Of a stretch of DNA of 64,000 nucleotides, positions 25,621-38,574 are shown piece by piece. Made by a program: the position numbers and the translations under genes. The notes under the pieces are model-generated. The model ran no database searches. It saw only the letters and a list, made by a program, of their open reading frames with translations, and was not told where the DNA came from. Positions within the stretch are counted from its first letter, which is position 1; every line of letters begins with the position of its first letter. The DNA comes from Tyto alba (lineage: Eukaryota; Chordata; Aves; Strigiformes; Tytonidae), in NCBI RefSeq assembly GCF_018691265.1, contig NW_024881330.1, positions 13,040,386 to 13,104,385 on the forward strand, in the 5' to 3' direction.

Positions 25621-28019
25621 TCTCTAAATTCTTCAGTTTTACCCTGATGAAAGATGCTTTCTGATACTTTTCATTCAGAGGCAGACAGCTGGATCACAGG
25701 CTGAGCTGTCACACTTGAAACAGAATGAAGCTGCCAGGGCTGAACACAGAGATCGCCACCTGTCTCCTCTAAGCCTTTCTAGCTGGATAGTCAACAAAGC
25801 ATCCCCCACCTATCACAAGCTTTTAAAAGGCAGGCAGAGTGATCTGGGCTTGAAAATCTGAATGGCAGCTTTAACAGCCTATGGATTTGCAGTTTTATGG
25901 ACTAACATAGATTTATGCCTGTTGTCTTGGGGTGAGCTGGGGAGCTGGAGATGACTCAGTGCTCAGCACAGACATGATCAGTGAGATCCTCTCTGTCCTT
26001 TCCTTCAAGTGCTGTTTTCCAGCACTATCCTTGCCAAACAGAGAAATGAGGACTGATCTCTTTTATTTGCCATAGCAGTTGTCAGAGTGGTCCAGGACAT
26101 GGGCATATGCCATACCAGCATTTCAAACAGCTACATGGATTTCTTTCCAGAGGGGAAATAGGATGAAATAGAGGATTTCCTGGGATGGAACCAGGTCTTC
26201 AAAATAGCCGTGCAGCTACTATTAAATTTCCATTTTCATAGCCGCTGTAACAGCACATGGTCTGTAGGAAAAAAAGGCCAAACTACACATATGACATTTA
26301 GGAACAGGGAAAAGAGAGGTCAGCTAACTGAGTGCTGATATTCATGATAATTTACCTTTTCACATACTGCAGCTTCAAAAATGGGGAAGGCATGAGACAA
26401 GTTTCCATGTTTCCTTGACTCTGACCTTTATTTTCCTTCTACAGAGCCTACCAGGACCATTACATTTTTGGTAGTGGTTGGGGAGAAGCTGAAAGGAGGA
26501 ATTTGGAAAATACTGGAGGTCTTAGCAGGAGGTGAAATTGCTTGTTTGTTGGGTTATTCACTTTGAAAGGGATTTATACTAGTGGGTCGTGTATTTTAAA
26601 GGCTAGAACAAGGCAGGCCTTGTGATATAGAAAGATAATCAGGTTTAATTTGATGAGGAAGGAGGTGCTTTCCAGCACTCTTACTCCTATGACCAGGGAC
26701 ATTGTTCAGATACATTGAAAGTAGGTTGAAGTACATCATTCTTGACAGTTCTGGCACACAATTAACTCCATAGATAACCACTCAAATGTCTGTAATTGGG
26801 AAGATGATTTACCATGAGGTCAAAAGATGTATCACAAGCTTTGATGTAGTTCTTCTATGAATGAATTACCATGAACAAAATGCACAGTTGGCTGCTACAA
26901 TCTAGAGTAGCTAAATTTTTACAATCCTGAAGGAGAACGGATGCACTTTCCAATGTTATTCATAGTGTTTAAAACCAGACAGAACTATACTTTGCCTGCT
27001 CTTGGAGTTGCAGCCTAAACCTCCTAACAAATAAGCTTTCTGGTAAACTGAACAGGCTTTTGGTCACTTGAAATACAGGGGGAAACACCCAACATAACTT
27101 CTGAACAGCAACCACTTTTGTTTTATCTTTATTTTTTATCTTTTTTTGAAGTGATCTTGGTAATAACAAGGAAGTTAGTAGACAGGCTTTTTAAAGCCTT
27201 TTTTCCAATAGGAAAGTGTCTCCAGAGTGGCACTTAAGTATGTCTTTTGTCCATCTTTAGGTCCCTAATGTTTGCAGGCTGAGATGCATGCAGTGCTGCC
27301 AGGTCTCCAGGATGTTCATGCAAAGGAGTTTGGGTCCCACAGCTGCAGTTCTCACCATGCAATTCAACTGATTCCAGTATGGAGACCTGAATGAAGGTAG
27401 CAGGGGTCACCTCCCAACATGGCTCGTTACAGCAAAGCAGCTCTTTTACCTTGCTCCTTTGATCGTCTTCAGGTCCTAGAAGTTTTTCTCCAAGGACTAA
27501 GGGGAGGCACAAGAAGGTCCTCTCTAATTCCCAGATCTACATGAATAAGGCAGCCTTTTTCTCCCTGTTTATTCTCAGTCTTATGGGTTCAGAGACAGAA
27601 TGCAGAAGTGGGATCTGCTCATGTTTTTTCTCTAGGAGTGTAGGGAAGAAGGAACAAGCAGAGCTCTTCTGTGCCACTGGACTCTCTCTTCCCTTTGCTG
27701 TAGTCCAAGACAGCTGCTCTTCAAATTTTTCTGTCCCAGTATTATGGCACAGTTGCTAAAGCAAAGCTCCATTAAAATTGTGGTGTTAGTTCTTGCCAGG
27801 GCACACTGTCCAGGTGGGGTGTCCCCATGAGTGTACCCAGGCATGTTATGCAGCTGAAGCCTTTTGATTTCACTTACACATCTTTCCAAGAGCGAGTTTA
27901 GCAAGGCTGCATTCCTTCCCCACCCTCCACTTTCAGCATTATCTAACGTGATGCTGGAAATAATACCACCAGCACAGGGCAGCTGCAAGTCAGCAAAGAT
28001 ATTTCCAGGAAAATAAATT

Positions 28020-28600
28020 TCCCCTTGATCTTCCGCCCTCTAAAACCATCCTCCCTAGTGCTCCTTCAAGCTGGACAGGGTGATGGAGTGTCGGGGCAGC
28101 TGGCCAGACACACTGCCAGCTCTCCGTCTCCGCTCTACACCGAAAGCAAAGCAGGAAACCTGCAGTGAGTTCAGGAGCTCAGAACTGACATGGAGAGCTG
28201 AAAGGAGCTTGGAAAGCAGAGATTAATCTCTGGCAAAGGCATGTTTGATGTTCCCATGCTATTAAAGTTATCGGATATAAAAAGCACTGGCCTGTTTTAT
28301 TATTTTATGAGTGAGTCCAGCTAGCTGCGTTTCTTCGTCGTGGGAACTAGAATGCTGCTGCTTCATGATCTCATGAGTCGCTGGTTCATAACTCTGTTTA
28401 ATGGTCATTTCTTTGCTTATAGTCTGATTGCATGTGCTTGGGTCAGAGCTGAGTGACATGAACTGGCGTTTGTTCCGTGTCTGGATCCCGTCACTAGAAA
28501 TGAAGATATTTTTAGCCTAAGCTGAATCGTTGCTATTCTTAGCCGCTTGGCTGGAGCTTTTTCTGTACCCTCCCGTCTTTTCCCCCTTATATCTCCTAAA
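28020..28600. promoter_or_regulatory. CpG-enriched block with a TATA-like box (possible regulatory region)
   Basis: This block carries well over a dozen CpG dinucleotides in about 580 bases, against very few in the flanking kilobases, and none of it matches a repeat I know. An ATATAAAAAG box lies at 28275-28284 on the plus strand. This would fit an alternative promoter or an unmethylated enhancer. It is not GC-rich enough to be a classic CpG island, and no exon with a clear donor could be tied to it. Inference only. Confidence 0.25.
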
Positions 28601-28811
28601 GGATTTTTTTACTTTATTTCTCCCAAAGCTCGCTAATGAGGATATTGGGAATATATCAGTGCTAGTAGGGGAGGGAGTATCTTGGGATTGCACTGAATTT
28701 TAAAAGATAATAAGAATAAATTATGTTTTTCATCCAATGCCCTAGACTCCATATTTTCTAAATATGAACTTGTGTATGTCTTTACGTAGGAAACCATCAT
28801 CACAGAATTAT

Positions 28812-28844
28812 GGGGGGGGGGGGGGTGGGTGTGGAGGGGTGGGG
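28812..28844 (+). repeat. G-run tract, quadruplex-capable
   Basis: Fourteen consecutive G are followed by GGG, GGGG and GGGG runs separated by short T/A-containing loops. This satisfies the usual four-run pattern for an intramolecular G-quadruplex on the plus strand. Long G homopolymers are also prone to length variation and sequencing error. Confidence 0.8.
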
Positions 28845-30787
28845 AGGTGACGGAATACTTTTAAAATAAATCTGTACCCAGATTTTTTTCTTCCAGGTAT
28901 GGTCTTGTCTTGACTTGTTTAGACTAGGAAAAACATAAAGGCAACATACATACAGCTCCTGACCTCTTACGTTTAAGTGGTGAAAGATGAAACAAAGGAG
29001 AGATGAAATGATCAGAGATCCCTGATGTCATCAGCATGACCATCAAACCCTGGTCTTCTCAGCTGGGAGTGAGGTTGCCTTTGAACTGTGGCTGCAGTTG
29101 TTCTTGCTCCCATTTTTATCACCTACTGTACAGTGTTCTGTATGAGCTGCTGGTTTGAAACTGTGCTGAAGGGGAAAAAGAAAGTGAGCTGATAATACCT
29201 CTTATTTTCCATTTTTTTTAAAAGCAGAAATATTAAATTAATGTCAAAATTTGCCATTTAAAGCCTTTATCGGTGGTAAGAGTTTGAGCATCCATATTTA
29301 AGTCCTCTAATGTTTCAGCACTAGGGCAATATACAGGATAGCTGTTATTATCACTCTGAATATTACCCATATTAATCCATGCCATAAACCGGGGGGTGGG
29401 GGTAGAGGAGGGGGAGTTCATTTTACTCTATCAGATTATAATAATATATAATACTAAAGTTGATAATATTATGATACACAGTTCAGACACCAACACAACA
29501 GGATTTCTCCTGAGATATTGGTTCCTGTGAGATACTGCCATGCCACTAATCTGCCAGCTGGGAGCTACCCTTCGGGGGTTTGTGTAGCCAGACACTAACA
29601 AGCAAGCACTTGGATGCAGTACTGAGATAATTTTTAATGCAGAGACACAAAAGCTCCTTCCTTTTAGCTGCTCATCTCAGTGGCTGTCTCTGACCTTGAG
29701 GTTATCAGGCTGGAAGGCAAGGAGGAGAGAGTTTAGCCAACCCAGGGTACCCACTTCCTTCACCAACAAGGCACACCGATACTGGTGGATAGTTATGCAG
29801 GTCCCAATAAGAAAAGGATCAAGCAGTGTGGTGAGTCTCAGAGCTGTCTCTTTTCTACACTTTGTCCACTCATCAGAAGATACATTTGCCCTTACCAAGA
29901 GCTTTGAGCATCTTCCAATAACAGTTATAGATGCAGGAATAGTGAAATACCCACATAAACATCTCCTTTCTCTAGCTTTCCAAAAAAGATTATATTCAGC
30001 TGAGCTGCAGTGGATAAGAGAGTGTTCAGTACTTCTCTGTGCCTAAGATACGATTTTCCACAAAGTTCTCAGGACAAAAATGGAGAAATTATCCTTGAGG
30101 AAAAGTTAATTCCTGTCATCTAAAATTAGGAACCAAAGAGTTTGCTGGAAGTCCTGTGTCTCTGACGACACAGTGTGTGTAAGTATGTTGGTCTATGTAG
30201 TACAGAAGTTTTCAGAGCATTATAAAGTGCCATGAAGATGAGCGAAGGTCTCTCTTGGCCTTACAGGAGGCTCTCTGGGAGCCCCTTATGGCTTCTTCAA
30301 GTTCTGCATCTGCAGTTCCACATCTGTCAAGGCTGCAGGTTGGACTGGCCAACAGAGGTGCTTTGATGCGTATTGTCTGGCAGCAGGCTGTAGGGCTTTA
30401 TCGAGCTCAGAACTGACATGCAGCTCTGCGGCCACTGCCTCCAACTCAACGTACCTCCATGCAAGGGCTCCAGGTTGTGCCGGGATGTGGGTCACATAAA
30501 CTTCAGGAGCACACCAATACAACACCCAGCATCCAGCCCTGTGGGCACAGGGTTGTCCTCTCCCCCTGCCTTGTAATCCCAGTCAGATTGAAACTGTGTT
30601 TTATAGGAAAGGGATGAAAAATGACACCTCAAAAACAGTCTAAGGCACCAGTCTTAATTTTCAAAGAAGTGATACAAGCAGAAAAAGTGGTAGCATAGAA
30701 TAAACCTGTCACTGATAGTCACAGTGCTTTTGAGTGTCTACTTTTGCACAATGCAAGGGTGAGATTAACAGGGATATTTTTTTGAGT

Positions 30788-30838
30788 AGTATGCATGCAT
30801 GTGTGCATCTGTGTGTTTATGCATGCACATTTGTGTGC
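30788..30838. repeat. Alternating purine-pyrimidine stretch (ATGCATGC/TGTG)
   Basis: Mostly alternating TG, CA, GC and AT steps, with two ATGCATGCA palindromic blocks at the ends. A weak microsatellite with some Z-DNA-forming potential. Confidence 0.6.
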
Positions 30839-32069
30839 AGATTTCTAAAATGCAAAATAGCAGAAAATAAGAAAAACCTTACAGGGAAACAGTTGACGTT
30901 TTCAGGTTGATAACATGGCAAATACAAAGACATTTCTTCAATTCACCTTTCTTATTCTCTTGTTATCCTAAAAGGAATTTTATTCATGTAAACTGTAGTG
31001 GAAGTCTATAATCCTACCAGGTAGATGGACCGGTGAGGAAAGCACATCTAGTGTCATTCATTATTGAATCCCAGTGGCAGAATATGAAAGTGGATTGTGT
31101 TTCTTGCACCATACCAGTCCTTTCAAACAAACTCTTGCAGAAGGAGAACATGACAGCACATTACATTAAATTACATTCAACATAGGAATAACAAGCTGAC
31201 AAACCAAAGTGAGCAGCTAGACATAATAATAAATTTGGTGCTGTCGGATCACCTGACATCAACCATTGTAGTAACATACTGGTGCATCACCACTCCTCTT
31301 ACTGGCCAACCTGAAAGTTAGATTTAACTCTATCCTTCATAAGATAGCTACACAAAAATAGATCACTTTAATTGTTTTTTTAATGTGTCTAAAATTATCA
31401 ATTTTAACTTGAATGTCGTGAATGTAATGACAAAGATCCTGTTTACTATAAAGGGACAGAATCATGCACTTTATGAAAATACACCAAGATGTAAAAGTCT
31501 GATCAGTTCCACAATGTTTTTGCTGCTGCAACAAACATCTTGTTGTAAAGTGCTTCAGTAAGGTTGAATGGCAGGTTTACTGCTTGTCTCTTTCTCCAGC
31601 ACAGAATTTGGTGTTTCAGAGCTGAGGCTTTCCCTAATTAAAAGTTAGTTATGTGATATAGAAAGCTCATTAACTAGATTTTTTTTCCTAATAGATAAAC
31701 AAATTCAGTCACTTGTAACTTTGGCATTCAGTTGTCACTCAAATTGAGATGATTCGTCAGACTGCAAATTCAATACTTTCCCTTCCAACTCCTTTGTGGC
31801 TTTCCCTAGCTCATTTAATCTAACAACAGATGATACAGACAGCCCTTTTCTGCCTCTATCTCTTTCTCATTTCAGACTTAGAGTCCTTTTTCCCCAATAC
31901 TCTCTTGAAAACCAATTTCAAAGTGCCATGGTGCTGCCAGAGTTATCAGTGCAGCAAATAAATACTGAGTGAGTTTTCTTCAAAAGTACAGACTGGTTAA
32001 TCATACCTCAATATGTGAAATAGTGTACGTGGGTCAGGTCACCCTTTATCCAAAAGGTTACAGTACAAC

Positions 32070-32440
32070 TTGAAACAGAACTGAGAAGGCAGCAAAGATG
32101 ATCTCATTGCTTTAGTATGAGGAAAGGCTTTAAAAGGGACCTCGGTCTTGAATGAAAACAACAGAGAGGGTATGTGACAGAAGTCTGTAAAATTATAAAC
32201 ATTGAGGAGTAGGAGAAAAGGAAAGAGTATTCATTACTTTTCATTGTACATGCTACAGGTAGAACCCAATTAAATTACAAGGTAATAGATTTCAAAGAAA
32301 AGGATGCACTGGTTAGGAAGTGCAACTTCACAGTTGGGCTCCTTAAAGGAAGTCAAAAGTACAAACAGGCTCCAAAAGGGAATGGATAAATTCACACAGT
32401 ATTGGGCTATCAGTAGGTATTAGACACAGTTATCCAGGTG
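32070..32440 (+). mobile_element. Ancient CR1/L3-like LINE remnant
   Basis: Several collinear pieces match the 3' part of the old amniote CR1/L3-like LINE group: 'aggcagcaaagatgat', 'gaggaaaggctttaaaaggg', 'gacagaagtctgtaaaattataaa', an 'acccaatt' block, and a 'ggataaattcacacagtattgggctatcagtagg' end (shown in part; key piece GGCTATCAGTAG). The reading frame is destroyed. It is far more diverged than the CR1 copies at 37821 and 45414, so it probably predates modern birds. Edges are approximate. Confidence 0.6.
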
Positions 32441-35400
32441 AACCTTCTGTCTAAGAGATCATCAAAGCACTGTTTAAAGATATTATAATTATTTCAGTGT
32501 GATTAATTCAGACTAGCTCCACTCTGGCTCTGAAGACTGAACACCCATCAGCAGTGGGAGTGCTTGGGGTGCTCCTGGAGCACAACCCAGATTTTATTTC
32601 AGCTGAAAGAAGCCCAAGTCCTGTCCAGCAACACATGGGGGGTACAGACTGAAGCACAAGTCATCAAGACGATCACGAGTCTTGTTTCTGAAGTGCACTC
32701 TTTATTGAACTGCAATGCACATGAAGGCTTACCGTTATACAGTTATGGACAAAGCACCTTGACTTCAGTGCATTCACTTTCTTTGGAAGGGGAGGATGGG
32801 AGAAAGATTGTCTCTTCACATTAGTATGCAGATGGAATAGATGCATGAAATGCATTTAGTGCACCTAAATATAGGAAATGTCCTAAACATAGTAACACCA
32901 TGAGGCACTCATAGAGGTGCTCATGGTGAGAAAATAGCCTTTGGGTGGAAAATGGGTTTGGCTCTCATGGGTGGGAGATGGGTTTGGCTTGCATGACTGC
33001 CACTAAGGTTTCAAATTTTGTAACTGCAGGGACCTGTTTTCATCCTATGTGTTCGCCTGATCCAGCAGCAGAAATCCTAAGGGTCATACATGTGTATTCA
33101 TTGGTTTACATTTGACTGAGGATTAGATTCAGGCTTTGACATTCCCTTCTTTCAAATCAATGCAGCATATAAAAGCTGCCTTGCTTTGATGCATCAGAAA
33201 AGGAGAAAGAAAACAGAGGAACATGGAAATTCTGAAAATTGATCCTTTTTGATGTGAAGACACTGCTGATGTTCACAGTTGCTTTACCCCTCGTGTCTTA
33301 GAAGCATATAAAAAAATGTGAATTTTTAAATTCAGAATTTATGTAAGAAACAGTGTTTTCCTCCACTAACTGGCTCCTAAAGTCACAGTGACAGTGTAGG
33401 ACAAAAGCTAGACATTTTTCCTGCCTTGTGAGTTCTGCTTTTCTGGGGTTTTTTGAGGGCTTCAATGACATGTTATTGATGAACACTTCTCTTTGGCTAT
33501 CACCCTATTATTTGGAAATGGTAAACCTCATGGTTTGAGATCTGTCAAGAATCTGTTGATTCTCATGGTGTTGATCCTGGTTTCCAGGTGGTGTTATTTA
33601 GGAAATTATATTTCTTTTATATTTATAATAATTTCATCCTTTTTTCTGTTTTTAAGATTAATTATCTTCCATGATGGCATTAGAAATTGAAAACACAGCC
33701 AGAACAAAATGTACAGGCTCAAGCAGTAGAAAGAGAAGAAAGAGCTGTTAAAATATTTATTTAAAGTCTTGAAAGGATTACATCAGTGTCTGACTTTTTT
33801 TGTCCTGAATATGACTTTACATTATGTTGATCGTGTTCCTAGAGAAATGTTAGGAAGTGGGTACAATGTATGGACAACAGTTTTTAAAAAATTAAAACAA
33901 TCTCTAAAGCTTCAGAATTATAATTTAAGCACCTAGTTTGGGATAATAAAAAGGTAAATAAAAGCAAATGAGAAACACACCACAAGGCAGACTCACAAGA
34001 CTCCAATCTGCTTCTTAATAAGCAATCACTCAAAAAACCATACTAAAGATTGCTGATGAGATGCAATATTCAAAAGAATAACTGGTTTGCAAAAACGGTG
34101 ATTTCAGTTTTGTACTTTTGTCAAAACTAATCACAAATCTTGTTGTAGTCAGGAAGGGAGAAGAGCATCAGCATTGATTTAATGGGGACAGAAATGTTCA
34201 GATCCACAGGTCATGCCAGTTCACTTGTCTCTGGGAACCAGCAGTGACTAGTTTTTCCAGATATTTCTGAGAGACAGGACAATACTATGTTTAGCAAATA
34301 TCCTGACTGAATTCCATAATAACTTTCAAAGCATCAGGTATTTCTCGAGGTACTTATGAATTTGTTTTTACAAGCCCCTACCAGAGAAAGAATTATCATC
34401 ACTGCCATTTTGTAGGGTAGCTGTGGCATAGGCAGATGAAGGACTTATCCACACAATCAAGTTACTGTTTCAGCAGAACCATGGTCCTTTTTCATACTTT
34501 GGAGACTGTGGCAAATGTGATGCAGCTTGATTTTGTCTGATCTGAACTCAGATGCTAACCTGATTTGAACTGTTTTGCCAGAATAACTGTCTTGCAAAGA
34601 TATATCATTACAATAATGAAACTAAGGCAAAATAGTCCAGCAGTCAAATAATGCTGAGAAAATTCTTCAGTTAAATTCGCAGTTGGCCTAGCCAAAACAA
34701 CTGGGCAGAAACTGAAGATGGAGATGGTACTTCCATTGTACCAAGTGACTAAGAACCAACCCCAGTCCATGCAGGATGTCAGGGCACACTGCCCATCACA
34801 GTAACACTCTTGTTTGGTCTGCCTGGCAGGTGACGGATGGAAAAACACTGCATTTTTTTTCATGCTCTTTTCTGCATCTTTTGGTAGTACTGCTAGATGT
34901 GAAAGCTCAGGGGTGACAGCTCAGCCTTGCAGGAGTTTCACTATTCTTGGGGGCCTTCTAGCCATCAGTGACAGTTGCATGCCTCAGATCCTTGAAAAAG
35001 TGGGTCCTGACTTTTTTCAACAGCAAGAATCTATAGTTTCAGTTGAATACAATTAAAAAAACATATCTAATTGTATCCTGTCCTTTCTGTGTCTGTTTCC
35101 CCATTTGCACAAGACACATGCATTTTTAATGCCTTTTCATGTTGTGAAGTCCTGTGTCTAAGCCAAGCAGAGTGATTCCACCACTGGAGGATAGAGGGAT
35201 GAATCAAACCTGACACATCTGGCCTCTGTGCTGCCCCTCAGTTGCTCATCCATCCTCCCTTCTCATCACATAGTTGTGCTCAGAAGTCTGAATGAGAAGA
35301 ATGGTTGGGAAAACCAAGATATGTTTCAAAGACTCATCAAGTGATTGATGGAACCGCTTCATCTAAATGATCCATTCAGAAGAGTGGGTTGTTTTCTGAG

Positions 35401-35944
35401 TCACAATGTCTGCTGAGATATATAAAGGACTTCAAACTATTAATTAGTAAAGAATCAACCAACTTGATAATTGAAGCCCTCACAAGACAGACAGCTAAAA
35501 GAAAATAAAAAGAGGAGCAGCATATCCTCAGCTGGCATGTATGTTTGAAAGGAAGATGTGAATGGCATTTATATTAAAACCAGTCAGAAATTTCAGGTCT
35601 TTCCATTTCATGTCTCAACAGTAGGATTGTTCCAGCTCTTGACAATTTTACTCTTCTGTCAATAGTGTGAGTACATTCAGCCCTACAAATACACAAAAGT
35701 GGACTAAACAGGAGGAAACATGCAGTGTGACACTGTCTTTCTACCATTCTGGCTTCATGTAGGAGAAAGGGCATTTTCCCAACCTGTTGGAAGGGTATTG
35801 TAATTCATTGTCTGAATAAATATGTCCTCTTCTGGATATTCAACACTTCTAAGAAAGAGCTGAGGAAACTCATTTTCTCATTATTAAATGATTCTGAGAT
35901 GTTACTGAGCATCCATTCCCATGGTTACTGCACGAGTGCTATAA
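32441..35944. other. Unique non-coding DNA
   Basis: No gene or repeat recognised. The internal region of the decayed provirus (LTR at 35968-36518, minus strand) should lie at the right-hand end of this stretch, but no gag-like frame is visible there. Confidence 0.5.
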
Positions 35945-35963
35945 CTTGCTAGTCATGTCACCA
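35945..35963 (-). other. Primer-binding-site-like sequence of the relic provirus
   Basis: On the minus strand TTTTGG is followed by TGACATGACTAGCAAG directly after the end of the relic LTR, in the same place as TTTTGGCGAGCC in the 61894 provirus. The tRNA is not resolved. The first seven bases, TGGTGAC, would fit a tRNA-Trp-type site, but the rest has diverged. Confidence 0.35.
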
Positions 35964-35967
35964 AAAT

Positions 35968-36518
35968 CAGGAATGAAAACTCCTTAATGCCAGGTTTAGC
36001 ATTAATGAGCAGGCATTACTTTATTTGGCTGGGGACATGAGGCAATCATTCCACCTAACGTGTCCATGGTATGTTACAATAGCCAAAGCTTATATCTGTT
36101 ACATATATATTAATCAGATTTCCTAAAACTCATTATCATATTTACATAATTATTACATATGCAGTTTAAGTCTCCGACGGGCTTCCATGGGGGTTGTTGG
36201 TGGTGTCTAGCAGTCTCTGGTGGTCTTTGGAAAGGAGCCCTTCTTGAACTTTGTCTATACTTTGGAATTGGTGTTTCTTTGGTTTATGTCTGCACTTTCT
36301 TATCTCCTGCCTAGCCTCAGCTAGTTCATTATTTTTCAGAGGGCCTTAATCCTCAAGGACAAGGGCTTCTGATTAGGAGTCTCCCAATTTACGCATGGAG
36401 CCTCTCCATTACGCATTTCCCAGTTGTTTATTATGCTTGCCTAGCTCAAGGACCTCTGCAATGGACAACATGTTTAGGTGTTTGACAGACTGCTTAAGTT
36501 CTTATGCTACCCTAAACA
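35968..36518 (-). mobile_element. Decayed class I (ERV1) LTR, minus strand
   Basis: Read on the minus strand, this runs from TGTTTAGGGTAGCATAAGAAC to a GTTTTCATTCCTGA end, about 550 bp. It is collinear with the provirus LTR at 61894-62467 (about 574 bp): similar starts, a 'gcatatgtaat...tatgtaa' block, a 'ggacacgttaggtggaatgatt' block matching 'cacacattaggaggagcgat', and a poly(A) signal AATAAA in the same place. It is much more diverged, so it is an older relative in the opposite orientation. A primer-site-like sequence follows its end, which suggests the left end of a provirus rather than a solo LTR. Confidence 0.55.
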
Positions 36519-37820
36519 AGTTTTTTTTTTCTTCATCCATTTCCCAACAGGCAGACTGTAAAAAGACTTAATAGTTGTTGACTAACTCAAACAAGTTTTT
36601 TAAAGATGCATAGTAAAACTGTATGAAATTAAATTAACCATTTCCATGCCAAAAAGTGACTGTACAAAACAGCAAAAAAGATGCAACCCCATCCGATGTC
36701 AAAAATCTGCACCTAGTGCATGTACTTCATTCATGTAAAATCATACCTAGTGCCCCTGCCAATGAAACCTCCTCCAACCCTACACCTGAATCACAGATAT
36801 ACTTTTGACCTCTGAGAAACATTTCTATGTATCTGATTCTGAAATGTAGTTTTTAGAAACACTGCATATGTTAACTATGAAGGTTCATGGGACAATTTTA
36901 TCTGTTTCAGTAAAGGTTTTGGGGAATTTTAAGACCTATAAGTCTCTCACTCTTGCTAGCGCAGGACAGCTGGGAACATAGTGTTCCCATCACAGGTCAT
37001 TAATTTCATAAGTTACTCCTGAATGGAGCCCAATACATTTTGTTTGAATAAAGCAGTAACATAATTTAAAAAATCATTTCATATGCCATTTTATAGCAGC
37101 TATAAAACACAGTGCTAAAGTTTAAAGATCTGATAATTTAGGATTTTTTTCACATTTCTTGGGAAATCTAAATCATCACCTCCTAAGATGATAAAACTCT
37201 AATCATTGTCCTTGGTGTGTTGTGGATTGCTATAAAAGCTTTCATTTGATGGTAGTCTGCAATTGGATGTAGACATGATTTATGTAATACGGGTAAAATG
37301 CAGGAGATAAGTAACCTAATATTAGTGTATTTAAATTCCTTTACTTTTTGTTTCTACTCATTTTTATCTATGATGAATGGTATTTAATAACCCAAGGCAA
37401 TATTCTCACCCTGTTCATTTGAGGTCTGAACACACAAATAATAAGAGGCTGAAGACCTTAGAAGTCAAAGGGGAACTGTGTATCTATAGAACTGCAAATG
37501 TTTCTGTTTGGTTTCAGTTATTATTCAGAAAGACGTCTGAAATGATTGACTATTTCTACCTCCATATTCTGGTGACTATTTTCACATACTCCTAGTTCCT
37601 GGCTTGTAAGGTCATATTTGACACTGTGCTCCTAGTTCCTTCTGCTTGCAGAAAAAATTAAAAAATCAGTTTCATGGCTCAGATACCAGACAGAAAACAA
37701 ATGAAAAGGATTTTTTTCTCTAGATATGATAGTTTTAAAGACACAGTTTCTGCAACTGGTTCCTGGGTTTTTTGAACTTTTGGAGTTAGCATTCAGAAAG
37801 ATGTTCCAGAAGAGTTAATA
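36519..37820. other. Unique AT-rich DNA
   Basis: No gene or repeat recognised. AT-rich and without long open frames. Confidence 0.55.
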
Positions 37821-37968
37821 TAGAATCAGAGAATCATTTATGTTGGAAAGGATCTTTAAGATCATCATCATCGAGTCCAACCATTAAATGATTATCCAAG
37901 TCCAGTACTAAACCTTGTCCCTAAGTGTCACATCTACATATCTTTTAAATGCCTTCAGGGATGGTGAC

Positions 37969-38439
37969 TCAACCACTTCCCTGGGTCCTTTCAGTGAAGA
38001 AATTTTTCCTAATATCCAGTCTAAACCTCCCCTGGCACAACTTGAAGCTGTTTCCTTTTGTCCTATCATTTGTTACTTGCTCCAAGAGACCAACACCCAC
38101 CTCACTACAACCTCCTCGCAGGTAGTTGTAGAGGGTGATAAGGTCTCCCCTGAGCTTCCTTTTCTTCAGACTAAACAACCCCACTTCCCTCAGCCACTCC
38201 TCATAAGACTTGCTCTCTAGGCCCTTCACTATCTTTGTTGTCCATTGGACATGCTCCAGCACCTCAATATCTTTCTTGTAGTGAGAGGCCCAAAACTGCA
38301 CACAGTATTTGAGCTCTGGCCTCACCAGTACCGAGCACAGGGAAACAATCACTTCCTTAGTCCTGCTGGCCCCACTGTTTCTGATAAAAGCCAGGATGCA
38401 ATTGGCCTTCTTGGCCACCTGGGCACACTGCTGGCTCAT
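37969..38439 (-). pseudogene. CR1 ORF2 C-terminal fragment
   Basis: A 156-codon minus-strand frame holds the conserved CR1 C-terminus: the [12 protein letters not shown] block, the [21 protein letters not shown] block, the [23 protein letters not shown] block and the [13 protein letters not shown] end (given as short motifs). It is separated from the reverse-transcriptase frame by at least one frameshift or stop between 38440 and 38575. The same region is present in better condition at 45457-45966. Confidence 0.93.
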
Positions 38440-38574
38440 ATTTGGCTTAATGTTGACACAACTCCAGGTCCTTTTCTGCCAAGCAGCTTTCTAGCCACTC
38501 TTCCCCAAGCCTGTAGTGTTGCATGGGGTTGTTGTGTCCCAGGTGCAGGACCTGGCACTTTACTTTGTTGAATC

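Larger units (their letters stand above)
22556..32069. other. Unique non-coding DNA, no gene recognised
   Basis: Nothing with a recognisable protein family. Local features are an alternating TG/TA stretch (about 25585-25620), a CpG-enriched block (about 28020-28600), G-rich tracts (28812-28844 and 29391-29414) and an alternating purine-pyrimidine stretch (30788-30838). Confidence 0.6.
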
